Assembly (NCBI GenBank): GCA_016458225.1
Contig: JAEMGR010000003.1
Location: forward strand, 496,001 to 560,000
Length of the DNA: 64,000 nt
Direction of reading: 5' to 3'
From: Myxococcaceae bacterium JPH2
GTDB taxonomy: Bacteria; Myxococcota; Myxococcia; Myxococcales; Myxococcaceae
Part shown: positions 1 through 8,859 of the stretch, piece by piece
Position numbering within the stretch: position 1 is the first letter of the stretch
How the letters are laid out: each line of letters opens with the position of its first letter
Program-made: the position numbers and the translations under genes
Notes under the pieces: model-generated
Told to the model about the DNA's origin: nothing
Seen by the model: the letters and a program-made list of their open reading frames with translations, nothing else
Database searches by the model: none

Positions 1-1
1 C

Positions 2-469
2 GGCGGCGGCACCGAGGCCTGGCGCGCGTCCTCCACGGACAACATGGGCCTGGTGCCCGGCGCGGCGAAGAAGGACCAGGTCGGCCTCCCGCAAGGGGAT
101 CCGCTCAAGCGGACGAAGCAGCTGTGGGGCAAGCAGACCGAGTCGGGCCGCAATGACAACTTCAACAGCACCGTGGGCGGCCCGGACCTCAAGGTCCAGA
201 ACGAGCAGCTCCACTGGGAGAAGATTCCCCTCAAGGACAACCTCAAGGGCATGGTCTGCACGTCCGAAGCGAGCTTCGACAAGATGATGCAGATCCCCGG
301 CTCGAAGCGCAGTCAGCTCAAGATGCCATCGGGCACGGGCATCCAGGCCATGGGCACCGTGTTCGTGGGCGACCAGAAGATCAAGGTCGCCCTGGCGTCA
401 CCTGACTCCTCGATGCTGTCCACCCTGCGCCACTCGGGCATCGCCAACGGCAACAACCAGGTGCGCTGA
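2..469 (+). CDS. C-terminal part of an unrecognised protein (5' end outside window)
   Basis: The reading frame is open from base 2, so only the last 155 codons are seen. An internal ATG lies at base 44, but the open, in-frame coding sequence before it argues that the gene begins outside the window. The product is hydrophilic, rich in Lys, Asn, Ser and Gly, and has one Cys. It shows no membrane segment and no motif I can name. The TGA stop lies inside the first copy of a 25-base tandem repeat. Function unknown. Confidence 0.6.
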   Translation, partial: GGGTEAWRASSTDNMGLVPGAAKKDQVGLPQGDPLKRTKQLWGKQTESGRNDNFNSTVGGPDLKVQNEQLHWEKIPLKDNLKGMVCTSEASFDKMMQIPGSKRSQLKMPSGTGIQAMGTVFVGDQKIKVALASPDSSMLSTLRHSGIANGNNQVR

Positions 470-520
470 GCGCACCTGCTTCCCGATGCGCTGAGCGCAC
501 CTGCTTCCCGATGCGCTGAG
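463..520. repeat. 25-bp tandem duplication over a stop codon
   Basis: A 25-base unit beginning GCGCTGAG and ending TTCCCGAT occurs at 463-487 and again, identically, at 488-512. The first eight bases of a third copy follow at 513-520. The first copy contains the stop codon of the upstream gene. The end of the array merges into a perfect 12-base palindrome GCTGAGCTCAGC (515-526) that could act as a weak hairpin between two convergent genes. Confidence 0.85.
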
Positions 521-538
521 CTCAGCGAGCGTCGTCCC

Positions 539-3500
539 TCACCAGCTCGTAGCCGAGGGGGCCCAGCCGGCCCCCACGGCCAACAGGAGCGCATCCGCGC
601 CGAAGCCTCGCTCCGCGTTGACGAAGCGCTCGTAGGCCACGTCCGCGAAGACGTGGAAGCGGCCCGTGCGCAGGCCCAGCCCCAGGCCCGCGCGCCCGCC
701 CACCGCGCCCTGCGGAAGGAAGGCCGTGGCCCCCAGCAACCCATACGGCCGCAGCAGCAGCCCGCCCGAACCTTGAATCCCTGGCAGGAAGAGGCGCCCC
801 TCCGCTCGCACATCCGGCCCCGCCTTCTGGCCCAGCACCGTGAGCGCCGCGCCGTACCCGAAGCCGTCCGGCGCCTCGTGGGGTGCGTGGACCACCTCGG
901 CGGTGACCGCGGGCAACATCCCCGAACCCACCATGTCCCGCTCGCCGCGCAGCCCCACCATGCGCAACGCCCAGCCCCCCTCGGGCGACGGCGACGGCAA
1001 CGGCGTCGGAGGCGTCTCGAGCGTGGGGGGTGGAGTCACGGGAGTGGGTGGAGGCGTGACGGGGGACGCGGCCGCGCGGGCTTGCGTGCGCTGCTGGCGC
1101 AGACGTGAGAAGCGCTCGCGCAGCGTGCTCGACGCGTCCTCCACCGGCAGGGACACCGTGGCGTCCTGCTCCAGCGCGCGCCCGAAGGCCGCGTCGGACT
1201 GCTCCATGCGGCCCAGCCCGTATTGCAGCAGGCCCTCCATCAAATCCATCCAGAGGACGTCCTCGGGACCGTTGCCCGGCTGGGCCCGCACCTTCTGGAG
1301 CAGCGACAACGCCTTCTCATACTCCAGGTCCCCATAGAGCCGCTCCACGCGGCGCAGCGAGGGATTGCGTGGATGTGGACACGTGGGACACGCCGCCGAC
1401 TCCGCGACAGCGCTCGACGGCGCGGCGCAGACCAGCAACGCCAGGAGCACCACTCCACCCCGCGAGGCGCCTCGCAGCCAGCGCGCGCTCAGCAGGACCA
1501 GCACCGACCCCCAGGCCCAGGGGCTTGGCGGCCCGTTCGTGCTGCCGCAGCCGGCGTAATAGCTGTCAGGCCGTGTCTGGATTTTGAGCGCGGGCGAGCC
1601 CTGGCTGACATTGCCCGCGACGTCCGTGGCCGTGGCCGTGAGCGCGTGGGTGCGCGAGTCCACATCCAAGCCCGACTCGACGCTCCACTTTCCATCCGTG
1701 GCCGTCGCGGTGCCCGCGAGCTGGCCATCGAAATAGACAGACACCTGGCTGCCCGCCTCCGCGGTGCCCGTGACGGTCGCCAACCCCTTCACCTCATCGC
1801 CCTCGGCGGGAGACGTCACCACGGGCGGCGCGGGCGGCTGCGTGTCCAGCGTCCAGGTGCGCCGCTCGGGGGTAGCGTCCACGTTGCCAGTCATGTCGAT
1901 GGCGCGCGCCGCGAACGTGTGCGCGCCATCCGTGAGCGTTGGGAGCGTGGGCGTCCGTCCACAAGGCACGAAGGCCGCCGAGTCCAGGCTGCACTCGAAG
2001 CCCAGCAAGTCACCGTCCGGCGAGTCCAGCGTGAAAGGCCCGGCGCGCACGTTGGTGATGGCGGCGGGCGCGTTCGTGAAGCGCGTCTCCGGCACCGAGT
2101 CATCCGCGACGCGCACCGCGCGACTCGCCGACACGCCATTGACCAGGACGGAGAGGACATAAGCGCCCGGCGCGATGCGCGGCACCTGCACCGTGGCGGA
2201 CGTGTCCGTGAAGCGATCCACCGTGAGCGTCACCCGGGCGCCGGACTCCAGCGCGGTGAGCGCGAACACCGGGACGCCGCTCGGCGAGGAGTTGAAGCTG
2301 CCACTGCTCGCCTCGGACAAGCCGCGCAGCAGCTTGCCGGCCACCACCACCGTCGTCCCAGGGGGCAACAGGTCCGGCGCGCTCAGCTCGGGTCGCCACT
2401 CCTCCAGCGCGCCTCGGTCATCCAGCAGCTCGGCGTTCGTGGTGAGACCGCCCGTCAGCAGCACCTTGCCCCGAGCCAGCAGCGTCGCCGTGTGATTCAC
2501 ATACACGCCCCCCGCGGCGGGAATCGCGGTCCACACTCCCGTCGCCGGCTCATAGAGGTCCGCCGAGAGCGGCTGCGTCGTCTTGGAGCCACCCGCCACC
2601 AGCACGCGGCCCGAGGGCAGCAACGTCGCCGTGGCCCCACGGCGCCCCGCGAACATCGTGTTGGTCGTGGCGGTCCAAGCGCCCGTGACGGGGTCATAGA
2701 CCTCCGCCTTGGTGAGGAAGGCCGTCCCATCCGAGCCACCCGCCACCAACACCCGCCCCGACGGCAGCAGCGTCACCGTGGCGTCCTGGCGCGGCACAAT
2801 CATGTCGCCCGTCGCAGTCCACTTGCCCGTGGCCGGGTCATACAGCTCGGCCTTGGTCAGCGTCGCGGTGCCATCCGTGCCGCCCGCCACCAATACCTTG
2901 CCGGTGGACAGCAGCACGGCCACGTGCCGAGCCCGGATATTGGGCATCGCCCCCGTGGCGCTCCACGTCCCCGTGGCGAGGTCATACAGCTCCGCCGTGT
3001 TGGTGAAGCCGTCCTCGTTCTGGCCTCCCGCCACGAGCACCTTCCCCGGGGGAAGCAGCGTGGCCGAGTGATGTCCCCGGCGCAGGGTCAGTCCCCCCAC
3101 GGGAACCCAGACACCGGCCTGCGGATCGAACAACTCCGCGGACGGGAGCACGTGCGACCCATCGAAGCCGCCCGCCGCCAACACACGTCCGGAGGGCAAC
3201 GGCGTGAGCGTGTGGTTCATGCGCGCCACGGACATGGGCGCCGCGCCCGCCCACGTCCCCAGCTCCGAGTCATACAACTCGGTGGTGGCGAGCACGCGGC
3301 CATCCAGCGCGGCCACGCCTCCGGCGATGAGCACCTTGCCCGTGGACAGCAGCGTGGACACCTGGGAGTTGCGCGCGCTCGCCAGGGAGCCCGTGGCCCC
3401 CCAACGCGGCGGCTCGGGGTCATACAGTTCGTTGGTGGCCAGGGCGCTGTTCGCGTCGAAGCCGCCCACCACCAACACCCGCCCCGACGACAGCAGCGTC

Positions 3501-4597
3501 GCCGTATGGAAATAGCGCCCCGCGCTCAGCGAGGGCGCCGCGCTCCACGTCCCCGAAGACGGGTCATACAGCTCCGCCGCCGCGACCGCGGGCGTCGGCT
3601 GGAATCCCATCAGCCCCCCCGCCACCAGGAGCTTCCCGGAGGGCAGCGCCGTGGCGGACGGATACATGCGCGCCATCGCCATCGAGCCCGTCGCGCTCCA
3701 GGTGTTCGACGCGGGGTCATACACCTCGGCGGTGGCCACGACCGTGCTGCCAGAGACGCCGCCCGCAACCAACACCCGGCCCGACGCCAGCACCGTGGCG
3801 GACGGGTAGTCACGCAGGGCGGTCATGGTCCCCGCCGCGCTCCACGTTCCCGAGGACGGGTCATACAGCTCCGCGTTGGTGACACCCGCGCCGCTGCCCA
3901 CCAGCACCTTGCCGGACGGCAGCAACGTGGCCGTGTGGCCCGAGCGCGAATTGACCAGCGAGCGCGCGGCGGACCAGGTGTTGGTGGCTGGGTCGTAGAG
4001 CTCCGCCGTGGCCAGCGCGGTGCTCCCCGAGCTGCCCCCCACCACCAACACGCGCCCATCCTTCAACAGCGTGGCCGTGTGTCCGGACCGCGCCACCGAC
4101 ATGGGCCTGGCGGCGCGCCACGTGCCGCTGACCGGGTCATACAGCTCCGCCGTGCCAATGGGCTTCGTCCCATCCTCGCCGCCCGTGACGAGCACCTGCC
4201 CGGAGGGCAGCAACGTGGCGCAATGCACGAAGTGCGCGCCCGGCATGGTGCCCGTAGGCGTCCAGACGCCTGTAGCGGGGTCATACAATTCCGCCGTGGC
4301 AACAGCTTGCGAGCCATTGGAGCCGCCCGCCACGAGCACCTTCCCCGAGGGCAGCAGGGTGGTCGAATGGGAGTGGCGCGCCGTCCCCAGGGGCTGCACG
4401 GAATCCCAGCCAGGCGCGAGCGAGGCAATCGCAGGCAGGACCGCGGGAACCCCACCTGGGTCCGCCGTGACGATTGTCTGTTTCTCAACAGGGGAGGCCG
4501 GTGTCGAAGCGCTCTCGCCGCCATGAGTTGGGGGCGTACAGGCCATCACGAGACACAGCCACGACCAGGAAAGGCGAGCAAGAGCGGGGGTCTGCAT
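539..4597 (-). CDS. Giant kelch-repeat lipoprotein with internal MYXO-CTERM-like tail fused to a TPR/barrel-like protein
   Basis: 1352 residues. The N terminus looks like a lipoprotein signal (LCLVMAC, Cys20). Residues about 70-735 hold 14 kelch repeats of about 47 residues (pattern LLPSGKVLVAGG ... AELYDPATGTW), enough for two seven-bladed propellers. Ig-like segments follow up to about residue 1010. Then comes a tail like MYXO-CTERM: GCGSTNG, a hydrophobic stretch, then Arg residues. Instead of stopping, the frame runs into a second signal-peptide-like stretch (VVLLALLVCAAPSSAVA), a TPR-like helical region, Pro-rich repeats and a Gly-rich barrel-like C terminus. This looks like two former genes joined, or two proteins in one frame with an internal GTG start at 1453. 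The gene is divergent from the Ser/Thr kinase, 54 bases away. Surface location is inferred. Confidence 0.8.
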   Translation of the reverse strand: MQTPALARLSWSWLCLVMACTPPTHGGESASTPASPVEKQTIVTADPGGVPAVLPAIASLAPGWDSVQPLGTARHSHSTTLLPSGKVLVAGGSNGSQAVATAELYDPATGVWTPTGTMPGAHFVHCATLLPSGQVLVTGGEDGTKPIGTAELYDPVSGTWRAARPMSVARSGHTATLLKDGRVLVVGGSSGSTALATAELYDPATNTWSAARSLVNSRSGHTATLLPSGKVLVGSGAGVTNAELYDPSSGTWSAAGTMTALRDYPSATVLASGRVLVAGGVSGSTVVATAEVYDPASNTWSATGSMAMARMYPSATALPSGKLLVAGGLMGFQPTPAVAAAELYDPSSGTWSAAPSLSAGRYFHTATLLSSGRVLVVGGFDANSALATNELYDPEPPRWGATGSLASARNSQVSTLLSTGKVLIAGGVAALDGRVLATTELYDSELGTWAGAAPMSVARMNHTLTPLPSGRVLAAGGFDGSHVLPSAELFDPQAGVWVPVGGLTLRRGHHSATLLPPGKVLVAGGQNEDGFTNTAELYDLATGTWSATGAMPNIRARHVAVLLSTGKVLVAGGTDGTATLTKAELYDPATGKWTATGDMIVPRQDATVTLLPSGRVLVAGGSDGTAFLTKAEVYDPVTGAWTATTNTMFAGRRGATATLLPSGRVLVAGGSKTTQPLSADLYEPATGVWTAIPAAGGVYVNHTATLLARGKVLLTGGLTTNAELLDDRGALEEWRPELSAPDLLPPGTTVVVAGKLLRGLSEASSGSFNSSPSGVPVFALTALESGARVTLTVDRFTDTSATVQVPRIAPGAYVLSVLVNGVSASRAVRVADDSVPETRFTNAPAAITNVRAGPFTLDSPDGDLLGFECSLDSAAFVPCGRTPTLPTLTDGAHTFAARAIDMTGNVDATPERRTWTLDTQPPAPPVVTSPAEGDEVKGLATVTGTAEAGSQVSVYFDGQLAGTATATDGKWSVESGLDVDSRTHALTATATDVAGNVSQGSPALKIQTRPDSYYAGCGSTNGPPSPWAWGSVLVLLSARWLRGASRGGVVLLALLVCAAPSSAVAESAACPTCPHPRNPSLRRVERLYGDLEYEKALSLLQKVRAQPGNGPEDVLWMDLMEGLLQYGLGRMEQSDAAFGRALEQDATVSLPVEDASSTLRERFSRLRQQRTQARAAASPVTPPPTPVTPPPTLETPPTPLPSPSPEGGWALRMVGLRGERDMVGSGMLPAVTAEVVHAPHEAPDGFGYGAALTVLGQKAGPDVRAEGRLFLPGIQGSGGLLLRPYGLLGATAFLPQGAVGGRAGLGLGLRTGRFHVFADVAYERFVNAERGFGADALLLAVGAGWAPSATSW
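1449..1564 (-). other. MYXO-CTERM-like sorting tail joined to a second signal-peptide-like segment
   Basis: Codons about 1012-1049 of the kelch gene encode YYAGCGSTNGPPSPWAWGS, a hydrophobic run VLVLLSARWL and basic residues RGASRGG. This is the Gly-Cys / transmembrane / Arg arrangement of MYXO-CTERM tails. No stop follows. The next in-frame codons are GTG GTG (1453-1448), preceded by a purine-rich GGGGTGGA, and they open a typical signal peptide. An independent internal start is therefore possible. Confidence 0.55.
2395..4390 (-). repeat. Fourteen kelch repeats (two predicted beta-propellers)
   Basis: Fourteen units of about 47 codons can be aligned by eye. Each has a hydrophobic LLPSG[KR]VLVAGG strand, an AELYDP strand and a TW pair. 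Units 1-13 are good matches and unit 14 is degenerate (AELLDDRG, then EEW). At DNA level the recurring phrase is the reverse complement of GGGTCATACAGCTCCGCC. This is protein-level repetition inside one gene, not a mobile repeat. Confidence 0.8.
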
Positions 4598-4651
4598 GGT
4601 GTGCTAAGGGGAAGCACCTCCTTTAGAACCCATATCACAGCAAAAGGACTC

Positions 4652-6613
4652 ATGGCGCAGATGGAAATGGGGCGATACCTGCTCACGAGAAAGCTCGCCA
4701 CGGGCGGCATGGCCGAAGTCTTCCTCGCCAAGACAGCCGGCCCCATGGGCTTCGAAAAACTGTTGGTTGTTAAACGCATCCTCCCCCACCTCGCGGAGGA
4801 CCCTCAGTTCATCGAGATGTTCCTCTCCGAGGCGAAATTGGTGGCGAAGCTGGACCACCCCAACATCGTCCAGATATTCGACTTCGGACAGGAGGAGGAC
4901 GCGTACTTCATCGCCATGGAATACGTGGAGGGCCCCAACCTCCGCTCCCTCTTCAAACGGGCGCTTCAACAGGGTCGCCGCATCCCGTTGGAGTTGAGTA
5001 CGCGCATCGTCGCGCTGGCCTGTGAGGGATTGGCGTATGCCCATGAGCTGTGTGATTCACGCACGGGCGAGCCCCTGAGCATCGTCCACCGAGACATCAG
5101 CACGGACAACCTGCTGGTCTCGCGCTCGGGCAACGTGAAGGTGATGGACTTTGGTATCGCGAAGGCCGCCAATGCCAGTCAGCACACCCGCTCGGGAATC
5201 CTGAAGGGAAAGCTGGGCTACATGGCGCCCGAGTATCTGATGGGACAGCCCGCCAGCGCGCGCTCGGACCTGTATGCGTTGGGCGTGGTGCTGTATGAGC
5301 TGGTCACCGGGCGCAAGCCATTCGAGGGCGAGAGCGATGCGCAGCTCATGCGCGCCGTGCTTCAGGAGCCGTTGATCGACGTGCGGGAGCTGAGCCCGGA
5401 GACACCCGAGGCGCTCGCGCTCGTCGTCGACAAGGCGCTCGCGCGCGAGCCCGAGAACCGCTACGCGAGCTGCCACGAATTGCAGGCGGCGCTCGATGAC
5501 CTGCTCCTCCAATGGGGACGCCGGGTCGGGATGCGCGAGATTGGCAATCAGGTGAAGGAGCTGTTTCCCACGCTCCCCTCCGATGAATCAGCGCCTCCGC
5601 CCTCCTCACCGTCCACCCCCTCGGCCCGGGTGAACACGTCGCGCACCCCCCGGCCGGTGTCCTCGGTGAGCGGCGTCGCGTCTCATACCGAGGCCACCCA
5701 CCAGTCCGCGTCGAAGGCCGCGCCCGAACCCGGGGTCACGGCCGCGCTGCCTCGGCGCTCCACCGCTCGGCCCTGGATGGCGGGGCTCGGCATCGTCGCG
5801 GGCCTGGGGATCGCCGCGAGCGCGGGCGCGTGGTGGGCGGGACGTCACCACGCCGAGCCCGCCCCCATCGCCCAGGCCGACCCGCCACGGGCCGTCACGG
5901 GCGCCCAGGACACCGCGCCCGCCGCGCCTGGAATACAGCCCCCTGGCCTCCCTCCCGCGCCCGCTGGCAATGGCACCCCAGTCGCTGTCGGCAATGACAA
6001 CCAGGCGGGGACTCCACCCCCGCCCCCGGGCAATGACACCCACGCCGCGGGCAATCCCACCCAGGTCGCGGCGCAAGCCACGAACACGGGTGAGGCCGCA
6101 TCCCCCACGGATGCCGACACCGCGGCTCCGAACGCGGGCGCGCAGACCGCCCCTCCTCCCGAGCCCACGGCAACCCAGGCGCTGCTGCGAATCGAGTCAC
6201 GCCCGTCCGGCCAGGTGCGACTCAATGACCGCGTCGTCGGACGCACACCGCTCGCGCTCTCGGTGGACCCTGGCGTGGTGCGCATCGAGCTGTCGGGCAC
6301 CGCCAACAAGTCCCGCTTCGACAAGTCCGCCCGGCTTCAGCTCAAGGCGGGCGAGAAGCGCACCCTCTCCTTGAACCCCCAGCAGCTCAACGTGACGCTG
6401 CGAGGCCGCCCGGATGACATGACCGTCCTGACCGTGGACGGCCAGCCGCTCCGGGGCCCGCCGCAGGTGACGCTCTACGAAGGGCGCCATCAGCTCACGC
6501 TCCGCCACGAGCCCACGAAGCGGACCTACAGCACCGACTGCGAGGTCCGCCCCGGAGACAAGCTCTGCAAGTTCTTCGTGCGGCTGGAGAGCGCCCAGGC
6601 CCGGCCCGAGTGA
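4652..6613 (+). CDS. Eukaryotic-like Ser/Thr protein kinase with PEGA-like C-terminal domain
   Basis: 653 residues. The ATG at 4652 is preceded by AAAAGGAC at a good distance; the frame is also open far upstream, but that part is antisense to the kelch gene. The kinase domain fills residues 8-275: glycine-rich loop ATGGMAEV, Lys41, HRDISTDN (catalytic Asp148), DFG (Asp166) and GYMAPE, so it should be active. A Pro/Ala/Thr-rich linker follows, then one transmembrane helix near residues 373-395 and a Pro/Asn/Gly-rich stretch. The C-terminal third contains a PEGA-like unit (SRPSGQVRLNDRVVGRTPL). The likely topology is a cytoplasmic kinase with a periplasmic PEGA-like sensor. The substrate is unknown; the divergent kelch gene may share its regulation. 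Confidence 0.9.
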   Translation: MAQMEMGRYLLTRKLATGGMAEVFLAKTAGPMGFEKLLVVKRILPHLAEDPQFIEMFLSEAKLVAKLDHPNIVQIFDFGQEEDAYFIAMEYVEGPNLRSLFKRALQQGRRIPLELSTRIVALACEGLAYAHELCDSRTGEPLSIVHRDISTDNLLVSRSGNVKVMDFGIAKAANASQHTRSGILKGKLGYMAPEYLMGQPASARSDLYALGVVLYELVTGRKPFEGESDAQLMRAVLQEPLIDVRELSPETPEALALVVDKALAREPENRYASCHELQAALDDLLLQWGRRVGMREIGNQVKELFPTLPSDESAPPPSSPSTPSARVNTSRTPRPVSSVSGVASHTEATHQSASKAAPEPGVTAALPRRSTARPWMAGLGIVAGLGIAASAGAWWAGRHHAEPAPIAQADPPRAVTGAQDTAPAAPGIQPPGLPPAPAGNGTPVAVGNDNQAGTPPPPPGNDTHAAGNPTQVAAQATNTGEAASPTDADTAAPNAGAQTAPPPEPTATQALLRIESRPSGQVRLNDRVVGRTPLALSVDPGVVRIELSGTANKSRFDKSARLQLKAGEKRTLSLNPQQLNVTLRGRPDDMTVLTVDGQPLRGPPQVTLYEGRHQLTLRHEPTKRTYSTDCEVRPGDKLCKFFVRLESAQARPE

Positions 6614-6625
6614 GCCACGGCGGCG

Positions 6626-6653
6626 GAGGGACGCGCCCCCGAGCGCGTCCCTC
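6626..6653. terminator. Bidirectional hairpin between convergent genes
   Basis: A perfect 11-base-pair inverted repeat, GAGGGACGCGC and GCGCGTCCCTC, encloses a six-base loop. It starts 12 bases after the kinase stop and lies 11 bases from the stop of the convergent acetyltransferase gene, as expected for a shared terminator. It lacks a T tract. Confidence 0.6.
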
Positions 6654-6664
6654 TCGACCAGGTC

Positions 6665-7714
6665 TCAACGCAGGTGCGTGAAGACGCGCGGCGACGCGGG
6701 CAGCACCACATCCGAGGTGGGCAGCAGACACGCCACCCGTCCTCCGCTCAGCCACGGCAACCACCCCGAGCGCCACATCACCTGCGAGGACCCGCCCGCC
6801 AGGCGCAGCATCGCGGCGGTGCTCACGCCCTGCTGCGCCATGTCTTGCATTGTCACCTGGAGCAACCTGCGCTGCTCGCCGAGCGGGACTCCGTCCTTGA
6901 AGGCCATCAGGTCCACCACGCCCATCGACCGGGTCTCTCGCGCCCGCAGCTGGAGGGTGTAGTAATTGACGAGCCCTTGGATGACGCCGTCGCGCTCCAG
7001 GACGAAGGTCCTCGGCACATCCCGATACTGCAGCTGATGCGCCAGTCGCTCCGTGGTGTACGAATAGCCAAACGTGACGGGTTTCATCACGTGCTGGATG
7101 AGCGCCGTGCACTGCGGCAGGTCCGTGGGACGGTAGAGCCGGATGCCCTCCTTCGTGGCCGCGCGGTAGCCGTGCCGCTGGAAGGGGCGCAGCAGGCGGA
7201 AGAAGGCGCGCTCGGAGCGATGAAACGACCAGCGCGTCATCGCCTCCGGCTCGAAGACATGAATCCACAGCCCCATCTCGTCCATGTATCGCGTTTGATG
7301 CTGCTTCCCCCAGAAGCCCGCCCCCTCGGAGCCGTGCGCGATACAGCCCAGCGCCAGCCTCGCGCCGCGCTCCCGGTGCCGATGCAACAGCTCGGCGGCG
7401 AGCTTGCGCCCAATCCCCAGCCCACGATGGGTCGTGTCCACGCTGGCCCAGCTCGTGAACGTGCCGTCCACCTCCCCCTCGCCCAGGCGGATCCGCGCGC
7501 GCTCGCCGAAGATGGTCCCGACGAGCTTCCCGTTCAGGTAAGCCCCTAATAGATAATCCGTACCCGCGTGGCGATTGCCAAAGAGAAGCCAGTCGAAATA
7601 CCGCTCGTCCCACAGCGCGAGCGGCACCTTCCCCCCGTAGCTGGCCTGCCAGACCCGGTTGGTGAAGCGCGACGCTTCCGCGGCATCCCCCTCGAAGGTA
7701 CGGACCTCAACCAT
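6665..7714 (-). CDS. GNAT-fold acetyltransferase (two GNAT-like halves)
   Basis: 349 residues. The start ATG overlaps the end of the upstream acetyltransferase gene by eight bases (ATGGTTGA), implying coupled translation. Residues about 1-140 carry a GNAT core with the acetyl-CoA loop THRGLGIGRKLAAELL (Q/RxxGxG/A type) after a VDGTFTSWASVDT strand. The second half (from about residue 190, EGIRLYRPTDLPQCTALI) resembles another, degenerate GNAT domain, as in two-domain N-acyltransferases. No signal peptide. The substrate cannot be read from the sequence; small-molecule or peptide N-acylation is the family expectation. Confidence 0.75.
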   Translation of the reverse strand: MVEVRTFEGDAAEASRFTNRVWQASYGGKVPLALWDERYFDWLLFGNRHAGTDYLLGAYLNGKLVGTIFGERARIRLGEGEVDGTFTSWASVDTTHRGLGIGRKLAAELLHRHRERGARLALGCIAHGSEGAGFWGKQHQTRYMDEMGLWIHVFEPEAMTRWSFHRSERAFFRLLRPFQRHGYRAATKEGIRLYRPTDLPQCTALIQHVMKPVTFGYSYTTERLAHQLQYRDVPRTFVLERDGVIQGLVNYYTLQLRARETRSMGVVDLMAFKDGVPLGEQRRLLQVTMQDMAQQGVSTAAMLRLAGGSSQVMWRSGWLPWLSGGRVACLLPTSDVVLPASPRVFTHLR

Positions 7715-8411
7715 GGCGCAATTCCAAAGGCGGCGAGCCGGCGGTGTCCGCCGGGTGGGCGCCGAAGAGATGGGTGAACAGCGCTCGCGTGGACGGGATG
7801 AGCACATTCCAATCCGGCAGGTGCACCTTCTCCGGCCCCACCAACACCTTGGCGTAGAGCGCCTCATACACGCGCTTGACGGTGCCGGGCCCAATGGCAT
7901 CCACGTCGAAGGCAGGCACGAGCCCCACCAGCTTGAAGCCATGCCGCTCGGCATTGCGCTGGGTACGAGCGACCTTGAGCGTCGAGTAATACAACGCAAC
8001 CTCCGCCCCGATGCTGCGCCCCACCACCTCCAGCACGGGGACGCCCAGCTGGCCAATCCCCAAGCCCCGATACGTCGGCTCCACCGCGCCCATGGGCGCG
8101 GAAATCTGAAGCCCTCGCGCGTTCTTCTCCAGCGTCAACAGACCAATGATGTCATTGCTCTCCCGCGCCCGGCACACCAGCGCGGTGAGCGGGCGGTCCT
8201 CGGACTCGCCCCGCAGGGAGAACTCGCGCTCGTAGAACGCGGGCTCGAGGTGACGGCTCTCCGTCCCCACCCGGATGTCCGGATACCACGCCCGCAGCAG
8301 CGCTGTGACCTTCGGGATGTCCTCCCTCGCCAACAGCTCCACGGAGTAGATCTCCGGCACCACCAGCCCCTTCAACATCTCCTCCAGACTTCGCCATTGC
8401 ATCACGTTCAT
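7707..8411 (-). CDS. GNAT family N-acetyltransferase
   Basis: 234 residues, first gene of a two-gene unit. GNAT features are visible: an IIGLLTLEKN strand, then ISAPMGAVEPTYRGLGIGQLGVPVLEVV, of which EPTYRGLGIGQLG is the acetyl-CoA pyrophosphate loop. Then comes a strand with ARTQRNAERHGFKLVGLVP, the typical end of a GNAT fold. The stop codon lies inside the start region of the next acetyltransferase. The two adjacent enzymes probably act on related substrates or arose by duplication; neither substrate is evident. Confidence 0.75.
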   Translation of the reverse strand: MNVMQWRSLEEMLKGLVVPEIYSVELLAREDIPKVTALLRAWYPDIRVGTESRHLEPAFYEREFSLRGESEDRPLTALVCRARESNDIIGLLTLEKNARGLQISAPMGAVEPTYRGLGIGQLGVPVLEVVGRSIGAEVALYYSTLKVARTQRNAERHGFKLVGLVPAFDVDAIGPGTVKRVYEALYAKVLVGPEKVHLPDWNVLIPSTRALFTHLFGAHPADTAGSPPLELRHG

Positions 8412-8859
8412 GGCCGATATCTGTAATCAGCCACGTCATGCCCCACATCTGGCGCACCGAAAAAAGGAGCAGGACTTGTCGATGGCGCGTCAAACGCATC
8501 ACGAGGAACGTGCCGTGCTCTACAGGCCTTGCTCCTGAACACAGCTCACCCCGCCAATTCGTTGCAAATCATGCCGGCCTGCCTGCCCGCGCCGCGATGA
8601 CACAGCGCCCCCTGCCGCTCGCTGGCCTGGCATTCCCCCGCCGGCACCCGCACACGGTGGAGGCTCTCAAAGGTGGTTCCCCCTCAACCTTCGGAGGTCC
8701 AACGCATCGGCGCGCGGGCTGAAACGGCGCGAAAATCAGGGGTCGGGCGGGACTCGCGGTATCGAAATCGTTTGAAATATGACAGGCTCCGATACGCTGG
8801 GCCGGCGCAAGCGTTAGCAGCTTGCCACCGCAAGACTCCCCCCTGGAAAGCGTCTCGAC
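8412..8859. other. Intergenic region between divergent GNAT genes and TonB receptor
   Basis: About 450 bases without a credible gene. It should carry promoters in both directions. The part nearest the receptor has a short AT-richer stretch around 8760-8790 (TCGTTTGAAATATGACAGG) that is a possible promoter zone, but I cannot assign convincing -35/-10 boxes. A short imperfect long-range inverted repeat joins GGAGCAGG (about 8467) and CCTTGCTCC (about 8527). Confidence 0.4.

Noticed and set aside
2395-4390. Repeated DNA phrase every about 140 bases, first considered a CRISPR-like or satellite repeat
   Set aside because: It falls in frame inside one coding sequence and corresponds to kelch repeats; spacers are coding and vary only by amino-acid drift.
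1223-4651. Upstream extension of the Ser/Thr kinase frame by over 1100 codons
   Set aside because: This part lies antisense to the kelch repeats and is Arg/Gln/His repeats. The kinase domain begins right after ATG 4652, which has a ribosome-binding site.
8600-8660. Possible sigma-54 promoter (TGGCATTCCCCC) before the TonB receptor
   Set aside because: The -12 GC element is absent at the required distance.
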